DNA from: Pseudopyrenochaeta lycopersici
Taxonomy: Eukaryota; Ascomycota; Dothideomycetes; Pleosporales; Pseudopyrenochaetaceae
NCBI GenBank assembly: GCA_003313425.1
Contig: NHZP01000040.1
Location: 372,001 to 436,000, forward strand
Direction: 5' to 3'
DNA length: 64,000 nt
The notes below the pieces were generated by a model. It was not told where the DNA came from and ran no database searches. It saw nothing but the letters and a program-made list of their open reading frames with translations. Shown piece after piece: positions 33,042-43,720 of the stretch (within the stretch, counting starts at the first letter, position 1; the number at the start of each line of letters is the position of its first letter). The position numbers were made by a program, and so were the translations under genes.

Positions 33042-34976
33042 GTGAATGGCGATGATGGAAAAGGTGATAGCTATCTGAGGGTCACCTTGATTATATTGCG
33101 AGCCATTACAGTCATGTCAGTTGAATCCGTTCAAAAGAAAATTAAATACAAGTTCGCCAACCCTGAGCATCTCAACTTAGCTCTCAAGGCTGCGCATAGA
33201 AGCGACCTTGATGGAATAGCTGATGATGGAAATAGAGGCTTATCACAAATGGGTTTATGTGTCTTAGAAATGGTCGAGACGTATTATACGGTTTTCGTTG
33301 AGAAAGGTACGCAAAGTAAGTGCTGTAGCATTAATTTCTTTCACATAAACCTAAGCAGAATAGAACTTGCCAACACTCGTAAAAGTTGGATTAAGAGTAA
33401 ACCCGAGCGAGCGAAAGCATGCAGAAAGCTAGGAATACATCAGCATATAGTCCGCAGCGTTCGACAGCAGCACGAAGAACCATCACCGACTGTACTTGCA
33501 AATACCTTGAGTGCCATTTTTGGTGCTATGTGGATTGATATGCAGGAGAAAAACCAGTCAGGCTCAGATATCGTCGAGCAGATTTCTGTGATTTTGCGTT
33601 ATATTGAGTCTGTTGTTGCAAGCCAACCGACATTCGGACACATGACGAGCGAGAGTGACGGTTTTCCGGCTCTTGAAGAAAATGGAGGCATCCCAGAAGG
33701 CTTAACCCCAGGCCAATGGAGCGTTCCTATGCCGAGCGAGGATCGCCACAATACATGCAGCTTTCTGGATCTACCAATATCTTTTCCATGGAGCACTGAA
33801 GTATTTTCGGGGCCAAACGAGGCGCAAAATGAAGCGTTACGGGCTGTTGAGCCACCACCATTCTTTTTTGGCGACATGAGCCCAACTATTGATCTTGCGC
33901 TCTTGGAGCAAGTCCAGGGTAAGACTGTTGTCCAAGATAGTAACGTCACTGACACACTTGCAGACTCTACGTTGGGTATTGAAATTTCTAATTTCAGCGT
34001 AGAGGCCAGCACTATTGCAAGCAATTCGGCCAGTGCTTTGTCGTTAATGGACCGAGAAAACACCGAAATGCCCATACCGCCAGCGTCGCAAATTGAGAGT
34101 GATATTACGCTTAGTGCTCACAAAAGCTCCTCTAGGGTAACCAAGAGCCCCAGAATGACTGTCACGCCGGCCAAGAGGAAGTCATCGCAGGGCCCTAAGG
34201 AAGGTATCGATGATGACATATTGCTGAAACGACTCATACCTGAAGAGATGGCAAAAATATGCAATCTACGAAATCAATGTAGCGGCGAACACCTGATGGC
34301 TCTTCTGGACCATGCCCAGCTATCCAGTTTGAGTAACGACATCTCTTGGGTAATACAGTTGCGCCTCTTCTATTTTGCAATTGGCAGCTGTCAGTCACTC
34401 CTGAGTTTCAAGGACATTCTCGAAAATGTTCGAAAGATATCAGGACTCACTTCTGCTACTTTTATGCACTGCCGCACAAGTGCAGAGAGTTATCAGATGA
34501 TTCGCCAACTCAGTAAGGCAGAAGCTTTGTGTGTTCTGTTAAAGCGATGCCATACGGTCAAGTTATTTGAGACCGAGTCAGCCTCTATCACCCAGAGTAC
34601 AGTCACAATGAATATAGAGACGCCATCAAACTTTGGTGCAAGGCGGGGGTCCGAAGCTGGAAATCCCACAAATAAACGTAAGGCTACAATAACGGATGCA
34701 ATGATGAGAAAAATATTACCGGAACTTGAGAGAGGCACAAAAGAGTATGAAAAGCATCGAAGAGATATTTCGATGCTACGTCGACTGGCTAAGCCACTGC
34801 TTCTCCTAACGAGCAAATTTGGCTTTGGAATCCTTGCATTGCTTCCATCAAGACCTGACTCGGAATTAAAAGTTTCAGACCATATGCGAGTACACGACTT
34901 TTTGACATCAGACGGAAAAATGCTGACTTGCTTAGGCTTCTTTCGATTCCTGAAACAATACTTAGGCAATTCTTGA
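33042..34976 (+). CDS. Degenerate RNase III-like domain protein
   Basis: The 644-codon frame could start at 33,042 or, more plausibly, at 33,114 (MSVESVQKKIKYKF). Residues about 28-185 look like a ribonuclease III fold: KIKYKFANPEHLNLALKAAH, DDGNRGLSQMGLCVLEMVE (usual place of the LGDAVLEL helix) and LANTLSAIFGAMWID (usual ADxxEAxxGAxxxD helix). The acidic catalytic residues are replaced by Cys, Asn and Ser, so nuclease activity is unlikely. A possible in-frame 48-bp intron (33,316-33,363) would remove an insert between the two helices. The middle is Ser/Thr-rich, and the C-terminal 230 residues are helical and unrecognised. A different frame stays open just after the stop (34,928-35,179), so the 3' end may be frameshifted. 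No RIP-type stops. Confidence 0.6.
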   Translation: MNGDDGKGDSYLRVTLIILRAITVMSVESVQKKIKYKFANPEHLNLALKAAHRSDLDGIADDGNRGLSQMGLCVLEMVETYYTVFVEKGTQSKCCSINFFHINLSRIELANTRKSWIKSKPERAKACRKLGIHQHIVRSVRQQHEEPSPTVLANTLSAIFGAMWIDMQEKNQSGSDIVEQISVILRYIESVVASQPTFGHMTSESDGFPALEENGGIPEGLTPGQWSVPMPSEDRHNTCSFLDLPISFPWSTEVFSGPNEAQNEALRAVEPPPFFFGDMSPTIDLALLEQVQGKTVVQDSNVTDTLADSTLGIEISNFSVEASTIASNSASALSLMDRENTEMPIPPASQIESDITLSAHKSSSRVTKSPRMTVTPAKRKSSQGPKEGIDDDILLKRLIPEEMAKICNLRNQCSGEHLMALLDHAQLSSLSNDISWVIQLRLFYFAIGSCQSLLSFKDILENVRKISGLTSATFMHCRTSAESYQMIRQLSKAEALCVLLKRCHTVKLFETESASITQSTVTMNIETPSNFGARRGSEAGNPTNKRKATITDAMMRKILPELERGTKEYEKHRRDISMLRRLAKPLLLLTSKFGFGILALLPSRPDSELKVSDHMRVHDFLTSDGKMLTCLGFFRFLKQYLGNS

Positions 34977-35448
34977 ACATCGTGGATGAATATCAAGGCC
35001 CCGTTCTTAGGAAGCTTAGCAGCGTCGTGGGGCCTGTTCTCGAAATGCTGGTACAAGGGGATTTGCAAGGTCAAAACCCCTTCCCGATTGAATGCGTTGA
35101 AGCAAGAGACATCGAACAGTTTCCAAAAGGTTCGCAGGAGATCCTCGAATGCGTGAGTGGATCGCCATTGCCCGGCTAAAATGTCATAATCTCTGCGCCG
35201 GAGACTAGATAGAACGCAAAGGCTTCTACCCTGTAGTTAACACACTTCAGTGCTACTACTATCGAATGAATAGCTTATCCTTCTAATCTCCAGTGTCGCA
35301 GAGTGCTCCTCGCTTAAGGATTGTTTTTTCAGCGTGGATGAAAGAGAGTTTTATGTTGAGCATTTTCGCTACTGGAATGAAATGCGCATGATGTTGACTA
35401 GCATACAAGATTCTTGTATCGTAGTTGATTGCGCAAAATCAAGTCGCT

Positions 35449-35857
35449 TCAAAGGCCTGTCATGATTATCTCCATCCGCCACTCTTCTAGAGCTTCAAGC
35501 GAAGTCTCTATGAGAGTATCCAGAGGGCTAAGGGCTTGTTTACGTAGCTGGGAGCATTTCCCCGATAGTGAGATGGCCTCTTTAATGCAGCGTTGGGATT
35601 CCAACGTACATGCAACGTTTCTCATGCTGGTTAGCGTAGCTGGGTGCTTGGGCCCCGAGTATTCTCTTTCCTCTCTCCATCAGGTGAACATCTAATTCTT
35701 CGGCCTCCTTACACCGCCCTTGATTCCTGTACGTCGACGCCAGGGTAGCCATGCTGCTGAACGTGTCTGGATGCTCCGGCCCAAGCATACTCGGACTCGT
35801 CTCCATCAATTGCACAATAGCGCTGGGGTCTTCTTCCGCCGCCCTTCGTAGTAACAC
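35449..35857 (-). pseudogene. TPR tail of an NLR-like protein, frameshifted
   Basis: Minus-strand TPR repeats of the kinesin-light-chain/NLR type: LGPEHPDTFSSMATLASTYR, NQGRCKEAEELDVHLMERGK, RILGAQ. One extra base then shifts the frame at about 35,660. Beyond it the repeat continues as HPATLTSMRNVACTLESQ, IKEAISLSGKCSQLRKQAL and ETSLEALEEWRMEII, ending at TGA 35,449. In fungi such repeats usually form the sensor end of NB-ARC proteins. The nucleotide-binding part is not present upstream, so this is a truncated remnant. Confidence 0.7.
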
Positions 35858-35859
35858 AT

Positions 35860-37069
35860 CCTACCAATAATATGCCACACTCTCCAAATGGGTAAAACCG
35901 AGCATTACTGAAAATGAGAATCCATTAGTAGAAGGATCCACCATAACGCCCATAAGAGCTTGCGCCACCGGGCAGACTGGTCAACAAGCAGGTAAGCAAG
36001 CTCCCGTCGTCAATTTGCATACTTTATCTGATGGAGAACTTCAACTTGAGTGTCTCAGATGCAAGCGACCTGAGATGCGCCCATCCTATTCGACCCACAT
36101 ACTCTAGCTTACGCCCCTTTCCATGAGCGGATTACTAGCGTGCCACTGTGGCCCTAGGTTGTCTAGACCTATCCTGACGGCACCTCAGCTCGACAGAAGT
36201 CGGGCATATATCTAATCGTATCCTCATCATCGGGTTGAAATCAGACATCTAATTACTACTTAGTAGGTCTAATCGCGAGATGTTAATGTCGGCCACTCCT
36301 AAGGACAAGAATTTTACTAAACCAACATTTCATTTCAATCTTTTGATCCTCATTCTGTAGTAATTCGTAATATCAGGGGGTTAGCCGTTCTTTCCAGGCT
36401 GCCCTCTCGTGATTGTCTTGGCTACATCTACCTCGCCATTACAAACTTTAATCCTAGCAAGGGTTCGAGTCCAAAAAAATGTTTTTCTAACACTGCCCAA
36501 TGGCAGAACAAGGGTTTGCAGAAACGGAAAGTTCCGTATGTGAATGGAAAGATGCTCTAAAGGCGGTTGCTGCCACGAACGAATGAGATGAGTGGGCGTG
36601 GAACCACACTGGTTGCACAGTTGGTAAGGGCGGAACAATCGCCTTTCACTCCACTCCTGTATACTAATTTAGATGCAGCTTTAGAGGTTTAAAGTTTGCG
36701 CTTAATCTTTATTATGGAGATATCCGAAACTGCACTTGATATTTGCTATTAGTGGAACGGTTGGAACCTCCCCACACATCCTGACTAGGAATCCCTAGAG
36801 GGGATAATTATCTAACTGCATGAAACCTAATAATTGCCGGCCCGAGACACCCATTCATTTCTAGTAACGTGAGCCGAATCGTGAAGGAATGCCGGTACTG
36901 GACTTGCCAGCTGAGGAGAAAGGCCAGTCAAGTCCATATGCTACAGGTATGGGTTTGCGACTTCTCGTTCATGTGCGAATTCTAATATATGACTCCGTTC
37001 GCTTCATAGTTCTCATCGTAATCTATTTGAACTCTTGATCGAATCCTCTGTCCGGAGATCTTGCCCACT
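35860..37069. other. Intergenic region without recognised genes
   Basis: About 1.2 kb of normal composition between the TPR relic and the dynamin pseudogene. Both strands have only short open frames. A GGTTCGAGTCC stretch near 36,463 resembles a tRNA T-arm, but the rest of a tRNA is absent. Confidence 0.4.
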
Positions 37070-39354
37070 ATGACTACCGATCCACTTCCGAAATCATCGG
37101 CCTATCTGACGAGCGTAACTTTGCTGCGCAAAATAGATCAACTGCGTGAAAAGAATGTCGGTCAACATGTTCCACTCCCACACGTGAGATTTTGCATTGA
37201 CGTACTCTTGCTCTGTTGATTAATCGGTTCTGTCTATAGCTTGTTGTCGTCGGCGATTAAAGCTCTGGAAAATCATCACTTTTAGTGAGTTTAACTAACA
37301 TTCCTTTCCCTCGAAATTTGGAGCTATGTACACGCTACACAACCCAGATAACTTCACGCCGTGAATTTGAATCCCGAGTCGATATCACTATGATACCTGG
37401 TCCCCACTCATCTGACAACCACAAAATCTATCTAACCGAATATCATCCGAAGATCTTATCTGCGGAGAATTTCCGCGCTCAATTTCCTGGGATCTTGAAA
37501 GGGGTGAGCCTGATAATAAGCCTACTTGCTACATTATTAATGATTATTAAAACAGGCAAATAGCCGAATAGGGATCCGAACAGACATTTCCTCGCGCGAA
37601 GGGACGATTTCTAGTAAGGACATCCTGAAAATTAAGATACGCGGCCCTGATGAGGACCACTTAACGGTAATCGATGTGCTAGGCATATTCCGTAACCCGA
37701 CTGAGGGAGTAACGACCAAAGACGATATCCAACTTGTCCAAAACATGGTCAAAGGTTACATCAAACATAGCCGAACCATCATCCTTGCGGTCCTTCCGAG
37801 TAATGTCGACATCGCCACTCAGGAAATTCTTACGCTTGTTAAGGATTGCGATAAGCTCGGAGAGCGCACTCTAGGCGTATTTACGAGACCGGATTTGGTG
37901 ACCGAGCAAAGTGCACAAGTCAACGTTTGCAGCCTAGTCCTAGGAAAGAAGCGACCACTTACGCTTGGATATTATATCGTTCGAAGCCGCGGAGCTGATG
38001 ACGACGATGCGTTTGACCGTACTGATGCAGAATGTATGTTTTCAGACTCACCTTGGAACGAACTACCAATGGATCGTCTAGGTGTTCTCGCTTTGAAGGC
38101 AAGGGTTAGTGAGCTCTTAAGACAAATCACACGAAAAGAATTTCCAGAGCTGCGAAAGGAAGTCGGCAAAAAGTTATCTGACTGTCACACAACATTGGAA
38201 GGACTTGGGCCAGCGCGTCAAACTCAGAAAGAGCAACGGTTGTTCCTTAAGAGCATAGCGCGATATTTCCAGAATCTACTTGATGCTGCCCTGACTGCTT
38301 ATTACTCTGCCCATGTTGTTTTCGAAGAAGTGGAACTAAGGCTCATTACATATGTGGTCAATCTCACAGAACTTTTTAATTATAGCTTTGAGCGGAAGGC
38401 GCACGCACGCCATTTCGAGATACCTCGGTCAAAGAGTGACGATGAGTCAGACAAAGATGAGGTACACAGCCCCTCGGTCGATGCACATGCCAGCGAAAGA
38501 GCAATATTTCTTGATGATATTGACCTCGACGAGTTCACTGTTCTCGAAGACATCATCCGCAAGGACTGCGAGGTTGAAGATCCCAGGGACGGTATTGTGA
38601 GATGGACTGAAATGCTTTACCTACGATCTCGTGGGACAGACTTGGGCACTTTTAGTGGAACTATCCTTTCGAGTGCCTTCAAAGAGCAGTCTAGCAAATG
38701 GGCCTCTATGACAAAAGCGTACATCAGCCACGTCATAGTAGTAATTCATCGCTTTATGGTGATTGCTTTAGAGACGCTTTGTGTGGATGTACAGGTTCGC
38801 GAGGAGATATGGCCCTCTATTGTCGATGAAGTGCTTAAGAGATACAAAGCGGCAATGGATCAAGCGATGTTCCTTGTGTCTCTAGAGAGAGAAAAAACCA
38901 TACACAGTAAAACACTACTTTACCTACAACCTTCAAATTGCCCGCGGAAATCGGAAGGCGGATATGTTGAAAGCAAAGTCTCGGCAAGATCAAGAGAGGG
39001 TACAACAATTCTGCATATTCCTCTGACAATCTCATAGTTGATCTCGACGATGTCAGACGGACAACCAAAAGTAAGAGCGACGTAGAACAGGTCAAAGAAG
39101 AAATACATGACATCTTGTGGTCTTACTACAAGGTTGCCAGGAAACGTTTCGTGGATAATGTATATCAACAAGCGATCGATCACTGCTTGTTGACTGGACC
39201 AAGAAGTCCTCTTGCTGTTTTTACACAGGAATGGGTGATCGAATTGGAAATTGAACAATTGGAAGCCATCGCAGGGGAGTCACCGATCACGAAGGAACGG
39301 CGAGCGGCATTGTTAAGGAAGATTCAGATTTGGAAGCTGCTATGCAGATTTTGA
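37070..39354 (+). pseudogene. Dynamin-family GTPase, inactivated
   Basis: Exon 1 starts ATG 37,070 (LLRKIDQLREKNVGQHVPLP). Introns are 37,184-37,239 and 37,504-37,555. Exon 2 gives LVVVGD-stop-SSGKSSLL: the Gln of the GDQSSGKS P-loop is TAA at 37,258-37,260. Switch region LCTRYTTQ, then G3 as VIDVLGI (usually DLPG) and G4 as FTRPD follow. The stalk region runs to about 38,890. There a run of A shifts the frame (continuing KPYTVKHYFTYNLQIARG), and a second shift near 39,020 leads into NLIVDLDDV. A GTPase effector domain follows (DILWSYYKVARKRFVDNVY, EQLEAIAGE) and ends at 39,354. The architecture is that of fungal dynamin-like proteins. The CAA-to-TAA change is a CpA-to-TpA event, the RIP type, though the rest of the gene is hardly mutated. 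Confidence 0.85.
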
Positions 39355-39998
39355 GACATTGACGAGATATATAGATGCAGCCTAGTAGTAAAAATTTTAG
39401 AGAATTTGATTAAGCAGATCTAGAGAAATAGAAGTCTAGATTTTTATTTTTCCTAGTATTTTCAGGTGGGCGGCTCGCTCGTGGAATACGTTAGATTTTT
39501 AGATCTACCATAGTAGGCATGTGCTACGGAGGATTTTGATTAGGGGCTTCACTCTACTGGCCTTTGGCTACAAATTCATCTCCTTTGTTGCAATTTCTGT
39601 CAGTGCAGTCAATAGTTATAAAACTTGTAGTGTGATGATAGTAATAGTGGCCAGATAGAACCAGCACCACACACTACTCAATACAACTGCCTGGATTTCA
39701 GGCAGGGGCTGCATAATCCCCATGTTCCTCCTTAGGGTATTGGATTTGCTATTTTAAAATCCCCCATAGGTGGCTGAGCGTCTGTTAGCTGGGGCATTCG
39801 CATAGGTAGCGGCAACGGCTTCAAAAGCTGTCTCCCTTCCCCTCCTTAGGGGGTGTTGGATTTGAGCATCTGCTGGCTGAGGCTTCAAACGGTGGTCTAG
39901 GGAAGACTCGAAGCCCACTAATAAAGCGGCGGCATTTGGGATAGAAACAGTGGTATTCGGGAAGAACCAGTGGCATTTGGGGGTTTTTTTTTGAGCTG
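39355..39998. other. Intergenic region with a transposon-end remnant
   Basis: At 39,467-39,503 the complement reads ACGTATTCCACGAGCGAGCC followed by CACC, an end closely related to the 31,951-32,164 MITE, with TA outside it; the other end is not found. At about 39,735-39,860 two partial copies of CTCCTTAGGG-TTGGATTT lie 100 bp apart. No gene is visible. Confidence 0.45.
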
Positions 39999-40175
39999 AT
40001 GTCACGTGTGTGGTAGTGTACTCAAAACAGTGGTCGAAGTATACCAGAGGTTATCACAGAGATTGGGGGTGTCCACTTAATAACGCGCGTGATCTCGGTA
40101 AGTTAACAAATCGACCACCCATATAACTCGTAATTATTATGCCAAGCAGTGGTATGGCGGAAGTTTGCCGTTTTT
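39999..40175. repeat. Left copy of an inverted repeat flanking the CorA-like locus
   Basis: The first 36 bp (GTCACGTGTGTGGTAGTGTA, then CTCAAAACAGTGGT) match the complement of 43,686-43,720. After a 75-bp gap, GCCAAGCAGTGGTATGGCGG also matches the complement of the region near 43,650. It looks like the terminus of a TA-inserting DNA transposon, but its outer dinucleotide is TG rather than TA. Confidence 0.6.
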
Positions 40176-40830
40176 GTTCCTCTGTCTGGACAGTGCCGTG
40201 GAGAGGTGTATCTGTCACGATTGCCCTAAGGGCAGTATTAGCAACACCATTGTAATTAAGTCAGTAGACATGGATCGGGCCAGTTAGGGGCCGGCCCCCG
40301 TATGCCTTCTGTAGATGTACTTACAACCTGGACTACTCCATCAGAAGAAGACAACAAACATACAATTAAATCAATCGCAGAAATGTTACTGTAAGTCCAG
40401 GAAACAAGAACTGGTAAAGTTGAGCCTGTTACACGCTACTCATTTCATTACAAATAGTTCACGTGATAACGCTTAATCCCGCTTCTATCACGGTTAACAA
40501 TGTCGAAGTAGACGTGCAACAGTGCCACCATACGCGTTCTCAAGTTATCTTCATTCCTTTCTCTAACATATGTCTCTCTACTTAAGATAATAGAACTCAA
40601 AACACAGTCTAAAGTATGCCTTAATATAGCGGTTAACTATTAGATTAGAGCACTTTATAAACCTGTTACAGTTAACTTAAGAGAGCCCTCTAAGCATATC
40701 TCGCGCATTTAGACACTAGGAAAGTCGCTAGAGCGACCCTGTAAAGAGATTTAAGTCACTGCCGAGCTAGCAGGCCTAGTAGTTAAGGGGGGCATCGCTG
40801 TTACTCTCTAACAGCCTCAGAACGATTATC
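40176..40830. other. Unassigned DNA upstream of the LTR remnant
   Basis: Mixed composition; part of it (40,560-40,700) is TA-rich. CATTACAA at 40,437-40,450 recurs right after the LTR end at 40,961, so the LTR might begin near here, but the expected TG start is not seen. No coding content. Confidence 0.3.
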
Positions 40831-40960
40831 CCCCTGTAGTAGGCCGTGCTCAGCTCTCCTCTATATAGCTGGCTCTCCCAAAAGCCTCCTAGATAAAACA
40901 GTGGTCCATCTCATAGATCACCTGGGTAACTGTTGCCAAGCTCTCCCTTTTTCCTCCACA
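40831..40960 (+). mobile_element. R-U5 part of a Gypsy-2-related LTR
   Basis: About 130 bp match the final parts of the LTRs at 13,254-13,812 and 17,071-17,461 (TAGGCCGTGCTCAGCTCTCC; CACCTGGGTAACTGTTGCCA), ending CCTCCACA. The sequence just upstream is unrelated to the U3 of either other copy. It is a solo or truncated LTR. Confidence 0.75.
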
Positions 40961-41082
40961 CATTACAAGTGCGAATCCATCTCTAAGATGGATTCACTTG
41001 CCAGCAAATAACATGTCATGGGTTGAAGTAGGTAGTGGCCCTGTAATTTTGGGTCAGTGATTTTGACCAGGCTGAGCAGAGT

Positions 41083-43376
41083 ATCATGCTGCGCATTTAC
41101 GCAGATGTGGCTCAGAACAGCGATACTGTTCACAAACAACAGGCTGAAGGTCTGCTCTGTCCTGAGTTTTGGGATAATCGATGTGTGGAGACTGCTGGAC
41201 CTGCAACACTTCATATGCGGCCTTTGCACTCCCCTATTGTCGTTCCCGGTCAAGGTAGGAATATGATACCTCGTACAGGCTGTTCAATCACTTGCAAAGC
41301 AATGCTAAGGCATACATAGATTCTGAACCAAGCAAGAATGAAGTCCTTTTTGTGAGTCGCGTAGTCTCAAATAGCGCCTGTAATTGCTCATCATCCAGAT
41401 GCCGTAACTGCATTGGGACTACGCCCACCAGGTGGAACGTCGAAACAGATGCATTCAAATTGCTCAAGAGCGCAAGGCCATTGCCAGACCCTCTATTGAC
41501 GTTCTGACACAGGACTCCGACCACTCCGCAGATGAAATCGGAAAGCTTGTCACCAGTGTGAAAAACGAGCAAGCGGACAATCCCGCCACTGTGCTGGCGC
41601 GGCATGAGCTGGAAATAAATCGTTATCGTAGGATGCATACGATCAATGAGCTTATTCTGATGGACTACTTGAATGTTGCGTCGCCCATTCACCCTCGGCG
41701 TACACTGGATTATTCGCGCTACCCGACCCTCGAGGGTGAGGATATTGACACTTGAGATAAAGACCAGGTTGTATACCGACACACGAAAACGCTTGGCCTC
41801 AAACCTCGATTGATGATGGTAGACCAGTTGTGGCTGTGGATCATCGACGAGAGTGAGTGCACTTTGGTATTCATAGCAGCATTAAACATTCGTATACTAA
41901 TCTGCTATGTTTAGAAACAGCTGTGACTACTTTCCCGTCATGGTGGAGGGACTCAAACGAGCCGGCATTCGACCGATCCGATGTCTCAGAGCGCATCGTG
42001 ATGGACCTAACGTCCAACTCGACTAAGACCAAGACTACTTCCGAACTGGCTCATCTTATAGTCCGAAAATGTTCCAACACGTTCTTCCCCACTCCAAGCG
42101 AGGTGGAGCTGCATGGGTTCTTGGATTTCATGGGTTTCTTTGAGATCACGATTGGCGATGTGGTACGCATTTATCCATTGACATTGTTGACACAACGGAG
42201 CACTAATCCATTCATGTGTAGAAAATGAAGGAAACGAGAGCTTTCAACAGACTGTGGGCACACTCGAATAAAATGCAACATCTTCAGAGTGAAGCTGCAT
42301 TTCTGAGAACAGGAGGTAAACCAGCGGAAGGGCCGGGTGAGAAGAAGCATGCCGATTTGAGCGATCAGCAGCTGGAACGCAGTATCCAAGCCGAAGTCAG
42401 CGCCCTGACCAATATGACGGAAGAAACGAATTTGCTCAAGGAGATCAAAGATATCTTGGATGAACTGAATAGCATGCTGCTCATTTACAAGCAGCAAGAG
42501 CTGGTGGTACATTCGATGGGCGAAAAGGAAGATGTAGACTCGGAAGATGAGCCCGACAACTCCTTGCCGTCGTCAGACGCCATGTCGAGTTCTCGGATGC
42601 GGACTCGAGTGAGTTGCTCGCACACCCGGCTTATGCAAATCATTCGAGATCACAGACGGGACATTGAGCTGCTTGAAGCGGAAGCAAGCAAGACCCACGA
42701 TGCGGTAGGCCTTTGAACGTCGTCATCACTAATGCCACACTGACCAATGCGCTTTAGCTCTCCATGCTCCTGGACCTCAAGCAGGAACAAGCAAGCGTTC
42801 TCGAGGCAGATTACGCGCGTCAAGAAACGGCAGAGACTACTTCGCAAGGTAAAACGCTGCTCGCCTTCGCGACGGTCACTATCATCTTTGTAGGTAGCAC
42901 GGCTAAGGCGCCTAATGTATACATGGACCAATGTCTGTGAATATGTTTACTGAAAAAAGCCAATAGTTACCACTATGGTTCATCGCGGGCATCTTTAGCA
43001 TGAACACGCGAGAAATCAACGGGTACGATAGACCCGTCTCACACGTTATGGTTATCATGAGTACGTTCAATAATCCTACCTAACTCGTGTGTCAATCGTC
43101 GGATATACTGAAAATACGGCGTCAGTACCTACCACTGCTATCGTGCTCGCCGTCACCTTGCTTCTAGCATATGCAAATAACATTTGCTACGCGTTGCCTT
43201 TTGTTGGCAAGGATGGCGATCTTGCACGTCGCCGCATGAGGGCTTTGCTTCAGGCGGTGATGGTGCCTCTGCTGCGGTGGATGCGTGTAGCAGGCAGCCA
43301 TATTTCCGAAATGATTAGAAAGCTTTCGGTATGCTTTTCTGTGGTGATTGCAGCGCCATTTTGTACATGCCGGTGA
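41083..43376 (+). pseudogene. CorA-like membrane protein with one nonsense codon
   Basis: The recognisable part starts about 41,432. PIHPRRTLDYSRY leads to an in-frame TGA at 41,753-41,755 exactly where family members have Arg, and then DKDQVVYRHTK and MMVDQLWLWIIDE. Introns are 41,853-41,914, 42,163-42,221, 42,705-42,757, 42,890-42,966 and 43,061-43,125, all GT...AG. Downstream are TAVTTFPSWW, EETNLLKEIKDILDELN, a coiled coil (LLDLKQEQASVLEADYARQE) and a first membrane helix GKTLLAFATVTIIFLPLWF. GIFSMNTREI takes the place of the CorA GMN region. A second helix (IVLAVTLLLAYANN) follows. Fungal relatives carry ankyrin repeats upstream; 41,083-41,430 has only fragments. With CGA-to-TGA as the only clear lesion, the gene is recently dead, or the stop is polymorphic. 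Confidence 0.75.
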
Positions 43377-43639
43377 AGATTATTGCTGCATTTTTGAGGT
43401 CCGTTGGCTTGGGCACTTTAGTTAATTTTTGGTCGTTAGGGCCTGGGATCCTAAGTGCGCGCCGTTGATTATATCGCAGGTGCTCGAGAAATGAGAAAAG
43501 TCAAATTTGTGTGGAGTATATTCATTTATCTTTAGATACGGCTCAAATGCCACTCGTCGTGGTCTCAAACTCGGTGCCGCGTCCATCTGATGGACAGGTA
43601 TTTATTGCTTGTTAAATAACGTCTAGTCTTTCTAAACCC
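43377..43639. other. 3' flank of the CorA-like locus
   Basis: Normal-composition spacer between the CorA-like stop codon and the right-hand inverted repeat. No gene is recognised. Confidence 0.35.
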
Positions 43640-43720
43640 GCAAATTTCCGCTATACCACTACTTGGCGTAATAGTTTCCTATCTACTACTGTTTTGAGTA
43701 CACTACCACACACGTGACGT
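43640..43720. repeat. Right copy of the inverted repeat flanking the CorA-like locus
   Basis: Complement of the left copy at 39,999-40,175, about 75 bp shorter. It ends CACACACGTGACGT followed by TA (43,721-43,722), the usual outer sequence of the window's TA-inserting elements. Confidence 0.6.

Noticed and set aside
36440..36640. tRNA-like GGTTCGAGTCC and an A-box-like CACAGTTGGT
   Set aside because: The two boxes are in the wrong order on the same strand and no cloverleaf can be drawn around either.
39754..40005. 83-codon minus-strand frame
   Set aside because: Covers duplicated CTCCTTAGGG-type non-coding sequence; no similarity recognised.
39999..43720. A single autonomous 3.7-kb DNA transposon
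   Set aside because: No transposase lies between the inverted ends, the outer dinucleotides differ, and the interior is a spliced host-type gene plus an LTR remnant.
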